Under the pieces are notes generated by a model that had not been told where the DNA came from, did no database searches, and was given only the letters and a program-made list of their open reading frames with translations. This document shows, piece by piece, positions 1 through 13,200 of a DNA stretch of 64,000 bases. Both the position numbers and the translations under genes were made by a program. Source of the DNA: Onchocerca lupi. Lineage: Eukaryota; Nematoda; Chromadorea; Rhabditida; Onchocercidae. Numbering within the stretch: the stretch's first letter is position 1; every line of letters begins with the position of its first letter. The DNA lies in assembly GCA_028564675.1 (NCBI GenBank), contig JAOVVO010000434.1:1-64000 (forward strand). The letters are read 5' to 3'.

Positions 1-2308
1 TATATATATATAGTGATAAAAATTTATATGGAAAGCGGGAAAAAAAAATGAAAATATCTTCATGATTTATAGAAATGAATCGAATAAATTTATTATTTCT
101 TATTTTATCATTCATCTGAATGGCTTCTTTCCCTTATCTTATCATTTTCAACTCTTCATTTTTCATTTTTTTTTTAAAATACTTCCATAGATATGCATAT
201 ATTTTTATCTCAATAAAGTTACATAAGGATGCTTTTCTTCGTTTTTTTATTTTTAACTTTCTTTTATTGAATCATCATTAGAACGGAAATTAACAAACCC
301 CTTGCCAATGCTGATAAGAATTTAACATTTATGATTATACAAATGGAGAAAAAAATAACCAAAGAAATGAAATCTCATTCCTTGAATTATATACGAAATG
401 ATCAGTTTTAACAACAACTTGTCACAATTTTATTACTACTATTTGATAGAAAATTGACGGAATTCTCGAGAGCATAATTCTCGAGAATAGAATTGTTAAT
501 AGTTCAAGAAGGGCTACAGAGAAGATCTATTTTAGTTGGCGTTTACGAAAGGATTGGAATGATACTATTGCTACTGTCCTCATTTCTTCTAAAAATGTAC
601 TAATGACACTTTAACGATAACAGCATTATCACTACTACTATTACGATCAACAGATGCACATAAATGACAACAAATATTCATTCATCAGAGTCATTTCTAT
701 TTCGATATTTCGTATAATCTGTCAAAGTTTAAAATACCTTTATTACTAATATAGGATAAAATTATTAATTCCTCATTTATATATTTTGAAATTTAAGCAA
801 TTTTCGTTTCTTTTTTTTCTCTCTTTTATCTAATTCAAATTTAAGAAAAATTTTATTATTCCTTTTTATCACAAAAATATTTGTTTTCCCTCTATTGGTA
901 TTTACCCCTTTTTTGGGTCAAAGTTCATCGAATGACACCATTTTCATTCAATGTTACTCCCATATAAATTTCTACACATTCATTATTCAGTTTAAAATTT
1001 CAACCAATTAAAAAGCTTTCAATCATTAATTTTCTTTCGCTTTTTATCGGACGAACTTTCATTTTTAATTTGCACATCATTTTTTTAATGAAAATATTTT
1101 TCCTTTTTTCTTCCTTTTTTTTTGTTCATGGATTTTAAATTTTTGTTTTAAAAATTTATTCCAAAAATGATATCTTTTGTAAAAAATGTATGATAATTTT
1201 TATTTTAATGATTAATTCAAATTGACTTTTTCCATTTTATATTTTATTCGTAATTTTTTTCTATTTTATCCATAAATTCTTTGCTTTCTTCAATGTTTTT
1301 TATATTGTTATTCGTTTCCGTTAGAATTATCATTACATGTGGTATGAGAAAAATCTTTGAAAAATTGGTCAAATATCATTTAATCTTTGACATTTGAACA
1401 TTAAAATACATGCTCCAATTAACTTACTGCTAAAAATCTTTGAATTTAGTCAACTGTTATTTGTAAATTATCTTTAGAAAGAAAATTAAAAGAGAAAAAA
1501 GAAAGATCATTAGAAATGACCTCTGTGTAATACAAAACAATATTGATGATGTTCAAGACTTATGGCAAATCTTTGTTCGGTATTTCTTACCATTCGAAAG
1601 TTTTTGAAAAAAATCATTGGCATTAATTGATTGTGTTCCAATTTTTTTTTTTTTTTTTTTAATTCATTTACAAATAAATCAAAATGACATTTGTGGCAAT
1701 TCCATCTTTTTTTTCTTTGTTTTTAAACAAAATTTGATCATACTGAACAAAATTATTCCTGTTAGTAAGATTTATCCTATTTCTCCTACTGTTTTTTTCT
1801 TTATATTTTTTGTTTTTTGTTTTTTTTTTTTTTTTTTTTCATTTTAAGAGATTTTGATTTTAAGGTAAATATTATCATTAGATGAATTTATAATCCAATT
1901 ATTTGATCTCTAAATTTTGATTTTTAATTTATAATTCGACTATTAATTTCATCAAATATGCCTATTTATGAATGACTTTAAAGAGTAAAACAGTAAATGT
2001 CTTGATTTTTGGTATCATTTTTTTTCGCTGGACTTATTCATAACAAGAAAAGGAAGAGAAAAGGTTAAAAGTTTAATCTGTTAATTGGATATTTTAATCT
2101 TTTTAACCTTAAAAGTTCAATCTGCTAATTGAATATTTTAATCTTTTTAACCCAATTTACTAATTAGGTCAATTTAGAGTCAAAGATTTGTTAGAAATAA
2201 ATGCTAACTAATCTTTTGGAAAAGTAACATCACTTTTGGCACAAAAATTTGATGATAGAAAAAAAATTTAGTTTGTTAAAATAGAGGAAATTCTTATCAC
2301 TAGTGTGT
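1..2308. other. Gene-poor AT-rich stretch upstream of the tRNA
   Basis: No gene can be supported here. The stretch starts with a short TA repeat and is full of T-runs. The only coding-like segment is an open frame of about 55 codons at 450-614 (+). It has varied residues but no start codon and no convincing splice signals, and a second frame is also open over part of it. It could be an exon of an unseen gene or chance. Confidence 0.4.
461..488. repeat. Duplicated CTCGAG palindrome
   Basis: The motif AATTCTCGAGA occurs twice, 15 bp apart. The second copy lies within a perfect 12-bp palindrome, ATTCTCGAGAAT (477-488). The same ATTCTCGAGA string recurs at 34939-34948, about 30 bp downstream of a TATA box. 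The function is unknown. Confidence 0.5.
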
Positions 2309-2381
2309 GCCCGGTTAGCTCAGTCGGTAGAGCACCAGACTCTTAATCTGGCTGTCGCGGGTTCGAGCCCCGCATCGGGCT
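2309..2381 (+). tRNA. tRNA-Lys (anticodon CUU)
   Basis: The 73-nt cloverleaf folds completely. The acceptor stem GCCCGGT pairs with ATCGGGC with one G-U pair, and the discriminator base is T. The D-arm is GCTC/GAGC, the anticodon stem CCAGA/TCTGG, and the T-arm GCGGG/CCCGC with a TTCGAGC loop. The anticodon loop CTCTTAA places CTT at positions 34-36, so the tRNA reads AAG (Lys). There is no intron. The internal promoter is present as an A box (TAGCTCAGTCGG) and a B box (GGTTCGAGCCC). The CCA end is not encoded, as normal for eukaryotes. It stands alone here with no other tRNA nearby. Confidence 0.97.
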
Positions 2382-2392
2382 AAGAACGTACG

Positions 2393-2396
2393 TTTT
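2393..2396 (+). terminator. Pol III terminator of the tRNA-Lys gene
   Basis: A run of four T on the coding strand begins 12 nt after the tRNA 3' end, the usual signal for RNA polymerase III termination. Confidence 0.7.
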
Positions 2397-3005
2397 GTTC
2401 CGCATTTCATTGCTTTAAATTCGGTTTGACTACCATTTCTGTGATTAATTGAAGAAAAAAATCGTCTTTTAGACTTTCCTTTTGGAATTCATGAAATTCG
2501 ATCAGATAATTTTATGCAAAAGTTCAACTTTCACGCATTTCTCTTTTCTTCTTTTTTTAGTAATTCAAATTACTCAGATGTTAAGAAATGATAATAAAAT
2601 TATTTAATTATTAAGTGAAAGTAGATGAGGAATGATAAAAAAAATTGGTAAAAGGAAGAGTTGATTAAAAAATTATTGATTCGTAGGAAATTAGTTTGAT
2701 TTTGATCTTTTGTTCAAAGAAATGTATGTAACTTTTACGCTAATTAATAAATTATATTATTTAAATGAGCTGAAGAGGTTTTTTTCCTTTTTTTTCTTCT
2801 AATCATATTTCTACTGATCCGACAAATAGCTGATATTTTATCATATTATAGCTACAATATATCCTTCATTTACCGTATACCTTTTGTTTACCGTACATTC
2901 TTCTGTGCTATAAATTTTGCCAATTTATAAAATATGTTAAATATAATTTGTAAAGATATTTTTATTGAAAGGAAGAAGGAAATATGAATAAATATAAATA
3001 TATAG
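2397..3005. other. AT-rich spacer, no gene seen
   Basis: This is AT-rich DNA without coding frames. The end (about 2998-3005) reads as the 3' end of an intron, because ATATATAG precedes the coding exon that follows. Confidence 0.4.
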
Positions 3006-3207
3006 AATATCAGAAAATCAAGCCGAATTTTGCACCGAAAAGACGGAATATCCGGAAAGAATATCGCAGAGGCAAATTGCGGTTTGCATGAGAAAGCTGA
3101 GATGTTTATTGGAAGAAAAATTGAGGACTGAAATTGAGATTTATGAGAAATTACGAAGAAAAGATGCGAAATATTTTGAAATCGACGAATTTAATCATTT
3201 CTTTTGA
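3006..3207 (+). CDS. Orphan 3'-terminal coding exon, charged coiled-coil-like protein, unknown
   Basis: The sequence stands out from its surroundings by higher G+C and varied codons. One frame (phase set by TCA at 3010-3012) stays open from 2998 to a TGA at 3205-3207. Two candidate acceptors, ATATATAG (ending 3005) and ATATCAG (ending 3013), could begin the exon. The peptide has an N-terminal part with E-F-C-T-E-K and Q-R-Q-I-A-V-C, then a highly charged helical stretch of R, K, E and L residues, ending D-E-F-N-H-F-F. I do not recognise the family. The upstream exons are not identified, so this is either the last exon of a gene entering from the left or a gene remnant. It is out of register with, and ends before, the PDZ-LIM gene. 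Confidence 0.5.
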
Positions 3208-4210
3208 CAAAAATAATCTTGATTAATTCAAGCACTTAAATTTTTATATTTAAAAATTGAACTCTCAAATAATATGTATTTGAAATATTAGGAAATTTTG
3301 AGAAAATTATTGGAAATAATTTTTCAATTCAATGTTTCAGGATCATTTCAATCATCAAATTCGAATTTATGAAATATATATGAAATAATAATTGATTTAA
3401 TCATAACGAAATAATGACTGTAAATGATTATTTATGAAAATAACAGGTAAAAAAAGAACGAAATTTAAATGTGCAGTTGTAAAAAAAAAATAATGATATA
3501 AATAATTTGAAATTAATTAACAGTTTTAATTTATCTATAATAAATTTTGAAATTTTACTTATATCCTATTTTTTTTTCTTTTTTGTGTAATTCGATGAAC
3601 TTCCTTTTCATCAAATGTAAATATTTTTGTAAGAAAATAAAAAATTTAAAAAAATTTAACTTCGAAAAGATATTTAATTTTCGTAAATTTTTACAAATTA
3701 AATATCCTTACCAATCTTATTGTTGTTACATAATTTTCTAGTTAATTGTTAGAATTTCTAATTGTTTGGAAAAAGTGTCCTCATTTATCCTCATTTTTCA
3801 TTCTTTCATTCGAAAATATTGCCTCATTTTTATTTTTATTTTTTTTTTATTTTTTTGTCTGGATGAACCAGTTTTTCTTTTTTTCATCCATCAAAAAATC
3901 GGCAAATTCAACATTAGTTTTGCAACATTATTTCAAAATTATTGCCTTGTTGAAAGGAGCAATTTATTCTTTGATTCTGAAATTTCCATCGAATAATATT
4001 TCGCTTTACTTACTCTGGATCAAACAAGTTTGAATTCAGTGGAACTATTTCTGTATTAATAATGATAAGCTTTATATTCGTCAAAAAATACAATCGTCAA
4101 AGAATAACTGCATCACTAAGCTTCATTAATTAATTCATGGCTTTTGAAATATTCACAATATTTCAAAATTAATCCTATTCAAGTATTTACAATATATCGA
4201 AAATTAATCC
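3208..4210. other. Intergenic AT-rich spacer
   Basis: No gene is seen. The two open frames at 3746-4033 and 3766-3996 overlap each other, are phenylalanine- and isoleucine-rich, and come from T-runs. The stretch holds the 5' flank of the PDZ-LIM gene. Confidence 0.5.
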
Positions 4211-4218
4211 TTTTCTAG
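4211..4218 (+). promoter_or_regulatory. Likely trans-splice (SL) acceptor at the PDZ-LIM gene start
   Basis: TTTTCTAG lies one base before the ATG at 4220. This matches the nematode acceptor consensus, and so short a leader is typical of spliced-leader addition. It could instead be a cis acceptor if an upstream coding exon exists. Confidence 0.5.
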
Positions 4219-4219
4219 T

Positions 4220-7200
4220 ATGAAATTTTTTCGAAAGTTAGTCCCATCATTGAGTGATATCGCCGAAGAAGATAATAATTCTACGGAATCTTTATCACAA
4301 TCACGAAAATATTCGAATTTAATCTTGCCATCACGATCATCTAATTCTTGGAAAAATATAATTGATCGTAATTTATCGCAACAACAACGATTTATTCATC
4401 TAAAACAATGCCATAATGATGATACAACATATTTGATGTATAATTTATGGAATGAAACTATTGGAACAACTTATAAAGTAGATCAAATAAGTTGTAATTT
4501 GGAATATTCCTTATCATTTTATCAACAAAATGGAAATAATATAGTGAATAATGATAATGATGATAACTATACTGTTAAAGGAATCGATGAAAATATTGCA
4601 ATAACAAAATTTGTGCCACAAACTGCAATTAGGATTTTTATTTCACCGGTATTTTTGTATAATTTTTAGCAGTTAGAATGATTTAATTTTCATCCTAAAT
4701 TATATCATTTTAATAACTTCTATTCTTTTTTATCATTTCATCTTTATGATTTTTAATTTATAAATGAAATGAAACAAAAATTAGAACTTCCAAGTTTATT
4801 TTTTCAAGCATTTCATAAAAATATTTCATATTCTTCTTTCCGTTAGATTAAATTTATCTAATGTTTAATTATTTTAAAGAATACGTTGATTTCAAAATGA
4901 ATGATGAAAAAATAAGACCAGTAGAATTTTTTTCCTTGCCAATCAAAAGCAAAAATTTAAACAATTTTTTCTGTCTCATTTTAATTTAATATTATCAAGT
5001 TTGTTTTAATTAAACTACTTGTTAATTGATGTTAATTTTTATTACTAAATTTTAATTGAATTATCCCTTAATTGATATTAATTTTTATCATCAAATTTTC
5101 ATTATTCACACAACAAATATGCTAAATTCGTTAAATTCTATTACATGTTGTTTATAATTCATATTCATATTAAGATTAAAATTAAAATTCCTCGTTTTAA
5201 TTTCATAATTATAAATTTAATTGATATTTTTGAATGATCAATAAATCATTCTTTCAGTTATACCTTTCTTCTCTTATCTGAAAATCTTCTTCATTGATTA
5301 AAAAATTGATAAAATCATTGGAATGATTTGTAAAAGAAAAAATCTGACAAATGAATTGTATTTTCACATGCTATTAATCCTTCAACTATGCAAATTTCTT
5401 CTTTTTTTTTATTCCTTTAAACCAATTTTAGGGGTCAAAGATTGTTTATATATAAAGGAAAATAATTGGGACAGAGAAAAAACTTCGTCTCTTTCAATAA
5501 ATTTGCCAAATAATGTGATTTTTCTGCATTTATTCTTCTTTTTTTCCCATTTCCAGTATATTTTCAAGTTCTTGATATAAATTATCAATTTAAAAAATAA
5601 TAGCAAATATTTGAGTATTTTTAATTAGTAAAATAACAACTTAATCCATATAAGGAAGTAATTAAATTAAAATTTAGAAAGTTGTATTATAAATTAATTT
5701 AACCGATATATTGATTTGTTATTTCGAAATTTTGAAATCATCTTAATGGAATGTTTTAGAAATAATTTACATATAACATATGGGAATAAATGATATTTAT
5801 GAGTGAAAAATTGTAGCGTAAATATTGAAATATTTAAAAATTTTCTCCGCAAATTTTTAAAAAGTTTCGTAAACATTTCTAATACTTACCTGTGGCATTG
5901 AAATAATTTCATAATTTGAATTATTTAATTGTTAAAATTAATTTTTAATTTTTTGCAGCAAACAGAAGAGTGTTTAACATCCAGTCCATCACTATTAGAA
6001 GAGCATCAGGAAGATTCCGGAATTGAAAATAATTGTCGAAGTAGTTCAATTGACGATCATTCACCAGCTGCATCTGTTGATTTTTTTCCATCAAGTTTGT
6101 TTTTTTTTCACTTTTTTTTTTGCTAAATCAGGTTTTAACTTGAATTTGAAAAAAAATTATATTTTAATTCAAACTATTGTGTTTACTATTAATTACCTTG
6201 TGAAAGAAAGGATATTTTTCAAAAAATACATCGATATTTAGTTGAATTTTTAAATTGGAAAAAAACGAATTTCAATCTCATCAAATTTTATGATCTGTAA
6301 ATGTGTGATCTGTGTGATCAATAGATAATAAAGAGAATAAAATACACTGATTTCTGTCCTAATTCTAACAAAATTTGTGAAAATTTTTTCATTATTCTTC
6401 TTTTTTTTTTCTCTTTTTTTATCATATTATTGAAATTTAATCGTTTAAGAGAATTAAATAAACGATGAATTAACTAAATTATTCAAAATATGATAAATTA
6501 GTGAAGAAATATTTTATTTAGGCCCGAAAATTGCTTAAAATTTTTTTATTAACATGAATTTGATAATTTTAAATTTCATTCTTTTTTTGCTTACTTCATT
6601 TCAGTTGAATTAAATCAATTGGATACCAGGAATTCATTTACTTCATCATTATCACCATCACCGCCAAATCATCAACAATATTGTTATCAACATCTTGAAT
6701 TATCATCCTCATCAATCTTATCTGAAAAAAGCTTTACTCATCCGGTACTTAATCATAGTACAACTGCTACAGAAGATAATTATTTAACTCCTTCAACTAG
6801 TAAATTGCTCCGTACTGATACAATCACAAAAGCTGATTTTCCTGAACAGGTTAGCAAATTTTGTTTTTTTTATAATAATCATTATTTTTTATAATAATCA
6901 TCATAAGCGATATATAATTATCGTTTTTTTGAATATTTATTAAGTGATAGCAATCATTTAATAGTAAAATTCGTTTAATTATTATATATAATCATTAAGA
7001 ATGATATAAAGAAATTATTAATTTTTTGAGTGAAATGATGACATTTATTTAAAAACTAAGTTTAATTAATCATCATTATATAATCATTATAAACGATATA
7101 AAAATTCACCAATATTCATTAAATACGCATTCATTTAATAATTAATTAAATTATTAATTTTCTTAATAATTTTTTTTTAAAGTTTGCTTAATTATCACAT

Positions 7201-10200
7201 GTAATTATTATAAGCAGTATAAGAATTACAATTTCTTGATTATTTATTAATTGATAGCATATAATTTAAAAATAAAATAAAGCTGAGATGAAAAACATAA
7301 AAAAAGGGAATGGAATGTTAAAAAGCGAAAGATGTTTTTTGAAATTTTAAACTGTTACTTTGTCCTTGAAAATTGAACGATTCGAATAATGATAGTAATA
7401 AATCTTGTGATAAATTTACTGAAATTATTATTATTGAATCATTTTGTTCATATAAATTGATCCAATCATTTCTTGCTCTCGTTATCTTGACAATTTTGAT
7501 AAATGTGAAAAATTTTTTAGATGCCATTTTCAATCAATACATCCCAAATTTTATTTTGTACTCTTTACTCGTTTTATTTATTTTTTAATACTATACGAAG
7601 ACAAAAAAGGAAAAAAAAAGGAAAAAAGGGAAAACTGATTAATTATGGTTGTATTAATTGATAAACTTGTTTATAACTTCATAAAGTATGATTAATGATA
7701 ACTAATTCGACTTTTGGCTTTTTTGCACCAATTTTTCTTTTTTGTAAATTATTTTTATGATAAATATTTTTATTAATTGATTTAAACTTAATGTAATGAA
7801 GAAATAATTTCTGGTAAAGTTTTTTTTTTCGTTTTTCTGTTCAAAATTTGAAGCGTTTCAAGATAAATTAACTTCCCAATTTGTAACTTTTTGGCTTTTT
7901 TTTTAAAATATTTCATTTCAAATTATTCATTTAAATTTGCATAATTTATTTAAAGATTCATTTATCATTTATTATTTATTTTAGTTTTTTCTAATATGTA
8001 TATATCTACATAAATGCTAAATTTCCTGTTATTAATTATTATAAATTATGTAAATTTACTTAGACATTCATACATCCATACTAGTTTTAAGAAAACGTTT
8101 ACTTTCTTGAAAATGAAAGGTAACAATTTAATTTTCCAGAAAAGAATTTGCTAGAGAAACTGCAGAAAATTTCATTAAAGTTACTTTGATTGAATCCAGG
8201 AGTAAATAGTTATAGTTTTAATAGTCAACTGTTGCTTAATCGATAATTTAATGTAAAACAAATCAAATAATTTCATTTTTGAGTACGAAAATTTGATTCT
8301 GTTTTATGCTTTTTTTCTATTTTTTTTTTTTTTGTTCAATCATATTTCTAAGCTTAAAAATGAAATTTCATTTGATTAAAATTTCATGGGATTTTTAAGT
8401 TTGAAAATTGAGTAAACTGAATTATTGTGCAAGAATTATCACATTAAAGCTTTAGAACTTGAGTAATTTTCTCTTTTTTTTTTTTTTTTTTTTATTTTAG
8501 AATCAATCACGTAGTATAACACCACAAGCAGAACAATATCTTGGTGAACCTTCGGATTCAGATAGTGATTTCCCGGCACCACCAGATTATCTTTTACCGG
8601 TAACGATAAAAGATCAACAATCAATAATATCGACAAACATTTTATATGATCGGAGTGAACAATTGCTAAATTACAGCAATATGGTTTGTATTTTTTTGTT
8701 TTTATTTTATTTTTTTTGGTTATTTTAATAAAATAACAAATGAAAACGTGCAAAAATCAATGTATCTCTGTAAACATAAAATTATAATAAATAGATTAAA
8801 AATTATAATAAAATAAAAAATGTAACCATAAATTATATGCATAAATTATGATAGTTTTTTATTACGATAAATGGCAAAACTTTTGATAAACTTTAACTTG
8901 TTCTTTTTTACTCGATTAATATTCAATAAATTTAAAAAAAAAAGAAAAAAATGATAATTTCCAGAAAAGCAATCTGTTAAATAATTCATTACCAACACTA
9001 AAACGTGAACCATTATCAACTTTAACAACAAAACGTAATACATCATCAAGAACTACGACAGATAATGGTAATAAAGTTTTTATTATCTTTTCTTCAGAAA
9101 TTTACTACAAAAATTTTATTAGCTTAAAATGAAAAATGAAATGAATTTGTTGAATGTTTTGAAGTCAAAAAATTCAACAATTTCATTTCATTTTTTTTTT
9201 TTTAAGTTTTAGAATTTGTTGAAGAAAAAAATAATGTTTATGATTTCATGACCAAGGTGAAACTTGTAAAACTTTAGCTTCCAATGAATAATATTATGAA
9301 TCACAAGATCAGAAGATAGGGCAAAGAATTGCTATATCAATATTAGCTTATAGATATTTTAAACAAACTTTCCAGATGTAAATATAATGTAATGTAAACA
9401 TAATTTGATGTATGTGTGTGATACATTCTAAATCGTACTTTCAAATAAATCGGCTGTAAAACATATTCAAAATAAATTAATGTATTTTTTTTTTAGTTTT
9501 ACTTAATTTCGAAATTTATTTTTGTCATTTTTACATTATTTCTAGATTAAATCATTTTTATCGTATATTTAAGAAAAAAATTTCTTCAATAATCCGCTAA
9601 TATTATAGCTATAAAATTTCCGACACTTCGACAGACTAATTTCTCCTGTAATAATAATTATAATAAAGCAATAATTGAAGCGAGCAATGATAATATTCAA
9701 AATGAGGCCGATAATAGTAGTAAATCAAAACAAGTTTGTCTTTCTTATTTTTTTTTTTTTTTTTTTGTACCGTAATTATTTTCAATTTTTTTAATATCAT
9801 ATTAAAATATATAGATATAATAGCTGTATGTGAAATTGAGTGTATATTTACGTTTTAACAAACTTTAAATTTTAATCTAAAGTAAGAATCTACTAAAACA
9901 CGATAATTATGTTTCTTATTTTACATTATTTTTTTTCTAGGCTATATCATCATTTTTACCGTACACTTCAACAAAATTATCATCAATTCAAGCCAGAGGA
10001 AATCTTGTAGGAGCAATTGATGGTATATATCCACGTACATCATCGAAATTTCCAAGAACTAATCGTTTAACGAATGAAATTCATGAGGTATGAAAAAATT
10101 TCTACGGTATTTGTATACTGTATGGTACAGTATTCATGTGTTTTTGTAATATGCTTGCGTTATACGCGATCAAGTTAAAAATTTCTTACGATTTATCATT

Positions 10201-13200
10201 GAAATATTAATTATTAATTATTCTGTTCACCAGTTATTAGTAGTTTATTACTTCATAGTTTATTTTATCACTTAAATTATGCAGATTGATTAATTAAAGC
10301 TAATTAAAATATTTCTTGAAATTGCTTGAAACAACTGTCTTGTAATTTTTTTTTAAGTTACAATCGTCATTTATTATATTTAATTGCAAAAGGGTAATTA
10401 AATAGCTTTAATTAGTCGATTTACATAATTTTAAAAATAAAATAAAAGTGAATATCAGTTTATTTATATCTTACAGTTGAGTTTTTACAAAATTCTTAAT
10501 AAAATACAAATTTAACTTTAGTTAGAAATCGTTTCCTCCACAAAAACCATCTCATCTATGTAAAATCGTTTCTTTATCATGCATAAATTTAAATTTTAAA
10601 AAATTTAAATTTAAAAAGAGAAAAAAGTGATTCATTTTTAAAATCCATTTTTTCTTTTCTTCCATTTCTTGCCGAAAGTTTTATTTCTATCTGAAATTGC
10701 ATCATATCTTTTGTTCCATTATGTGAGAAATTCTTCCCCTTCTACTACTATTTTTATTTTCATTGACTATTTAGCTCCTTTTAATATATCGATTTTTTTA
10801 AAATTTATTTTTCACGCAACGCAAGTGTACTTTTTTACGTTACTTTTTGTTTTTTTCTCTTTCTTGCAAAAAAAAAAAAAAATATGTATACATATCAGTT
10901 AATTCAGAAATATCATCACATTTTACTATTTTGTTGAGTTTTTTTTTTCTTTTTTTATTATATTTTTTAAATCATCGTTTGATAATTTTGTATAATAGAA
11001 AGTTGAAAGATTAATTTTCTTATTTTTCTCATTTTTATAGATACCAATTCCAATTCTGAAAACTGTCGATATTCAATTCGAAGATAAGCCAGCTGCCGCT
11101 TATCAACCAAGCAATATCGACAAGAATAATACAAAAATGGTTTTTAATTTAGATTTTTGGATGAATTTTTAAAAACTTTTAAATCTCTTAAATATCAATA
11201 AATTATCATCCATACATATATACTCTTCTATCGAATTTTTGATATTCATGCTGAAAATAATGAATCCAAGAAAAAAATTATCAAATGTAGAAAAATTTGA
11301 AAATTTGAAATTTGATTCGTTTTAAAAATTTCATAAATTTCGAAACTAATATTTGAAAATAATTAAAAACAAATATTTTTGAAAAAAAAGAAATTTATAT
11401 ATAAAAACGAATTGATATACCAATTTTGCATAAATAGAGAGAAAAACTTGAAATGAAAAGCCTTTCATGCATTTCATAGGCTCTACAAAATGGTACTGGT
11501 GAATTGATTACTGTAAAGATCAATTTGAATAGTAATGATGATGAAAGTGATGATACGAGGAAACATTTTGGTTTTACAATTACCGGTGGTAAAGATAAAA
11601 ATATACCAATAAAAATCGATGCCGTAATTGTAGGAACACCTGCTGATGAAGCTGGGCTACAGGTATCATTTATATACTATAACTTTTCAAAATATTTAAA
11701 TTTATTTATTTATTTCAAATTTAGTCTTTTATATATTCGTTTAGCTTTTTCAAATTCATCCTTGATACTTTCATTTTATTGACGATTAAAAATTGAATAA
11801 CATTGAAATATTATATAAAATATTTTTAGATACTTTAAAAGTTAAGATATTTTAAAAAATTTTAAAAGTTTAAAAGTTAAGGTAATATATTTTTTTGGTT
11901 TTTCTTTTTTTGCTTAAGATTAATTAGGATTAGATAGCCATTAGAATAATTAAATTATAAAATGGAATAATTTTATGAATAACATAAAATTAACCGTTTG
12001 ACCTGAAGCCTGCATAAATTATTTTATCAAATATGATAATGATTAGAAATATAACTTGACTTTAATTGAAATATATTTAAATTAAAATTTAAAAATGAAA
12101 TCATTTTTAGGTTGGTGATTTACTATTAAGCATAAATGGTGAATCAGTAATGGATAAATATTATCAATATGCCGTTAGAATGTTGCATGAAGCAGAACGT
12201 GTTGGTGATATTGAATTAAGGATTCGACGATCTGATAAAGCTGTTATCGGTATTGATTTTCAATAATTAAATTTTTTTGAATTATTTCTTTTAAAATATA
12301 AAATCATTTGTTTTCATTATAACAAAATTAGTTTTATTAAGCATAATTTTATGAATCAAACGGTTAAATTTGAAAAAAAAAATCTCTTCTTAAAAAAAAA
12401 AAACAATTTATCGATCAGAACCGTCATAATTTAAAAAAAAAAAAAAAAGTTGATGTAATTTGATCAACAAAATATAATGCAAGTTCTTAAGCATCCAATA
12501 ATTAATTAATAGTTGATTGTATTTTTCAAACAAGTGAATTTTTTCGATAAGAATTAACTATATTTTACAATAGATTATTTATTTTATGCTATTGACTTTT
12601 AAATTTTCCTGTAATTAATTAATGCTAATAAAGAGTGTAGTAAAGTTGCAAGAAATTATTTACAATTAATTGTATTTTTCATATAAATGAATTTCTGTTA
12701 ACAAAAATTAGTAATATTATTTCAAAATAAATTATTTCATTTCTGATTGTTGATTTTTTCGTTTTTCAGGTCCACGAATATCAGCTGAAAATGCTTCATC
12801 AGCTATCGATCAACGATCAACAATTTCATTTGATCAAAAGCGAGCATTATTTGATGATAAATGTACTACTAAAAATAGTAGTTTTAAAGGATTTCGAAAA
12901 CAAAAACATTCGCCAATACGTGAATTTTCTGCACCAAATGCAAATAAACATTCCGAAAATGGTAAAATTTTATAAAATAACAAATAGACTATTGAATATT
13001 CGAACTGAATATTCGAATTGAACATTGAAAGAATCGAAAAGAAAAAAAATGTAAATATCAAGTAAACATTATTCAAATATAAATTAAATTTCAAAAAAGA
13101 TTACATCATCAAAACTAGTACCACTTCTTACAATCTTTTTTTTTCTTTGAGGAAAATAAAATAATTTTTTCGTTTTTTTTTTTTTCTGAAATGATTTTCT

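Noticed and set aside
1617..1847. 76-codon frame rich in Phe
   Set aside because: Encoded by T-homopolymers; low-complexity, with no start or splice context.
7318..7588. Opposed open frames of 71 codons on both strands
   Set aside because: They overlap antisense inside intron 3 of the PDZ-LIM gene and have no homology that I can see.
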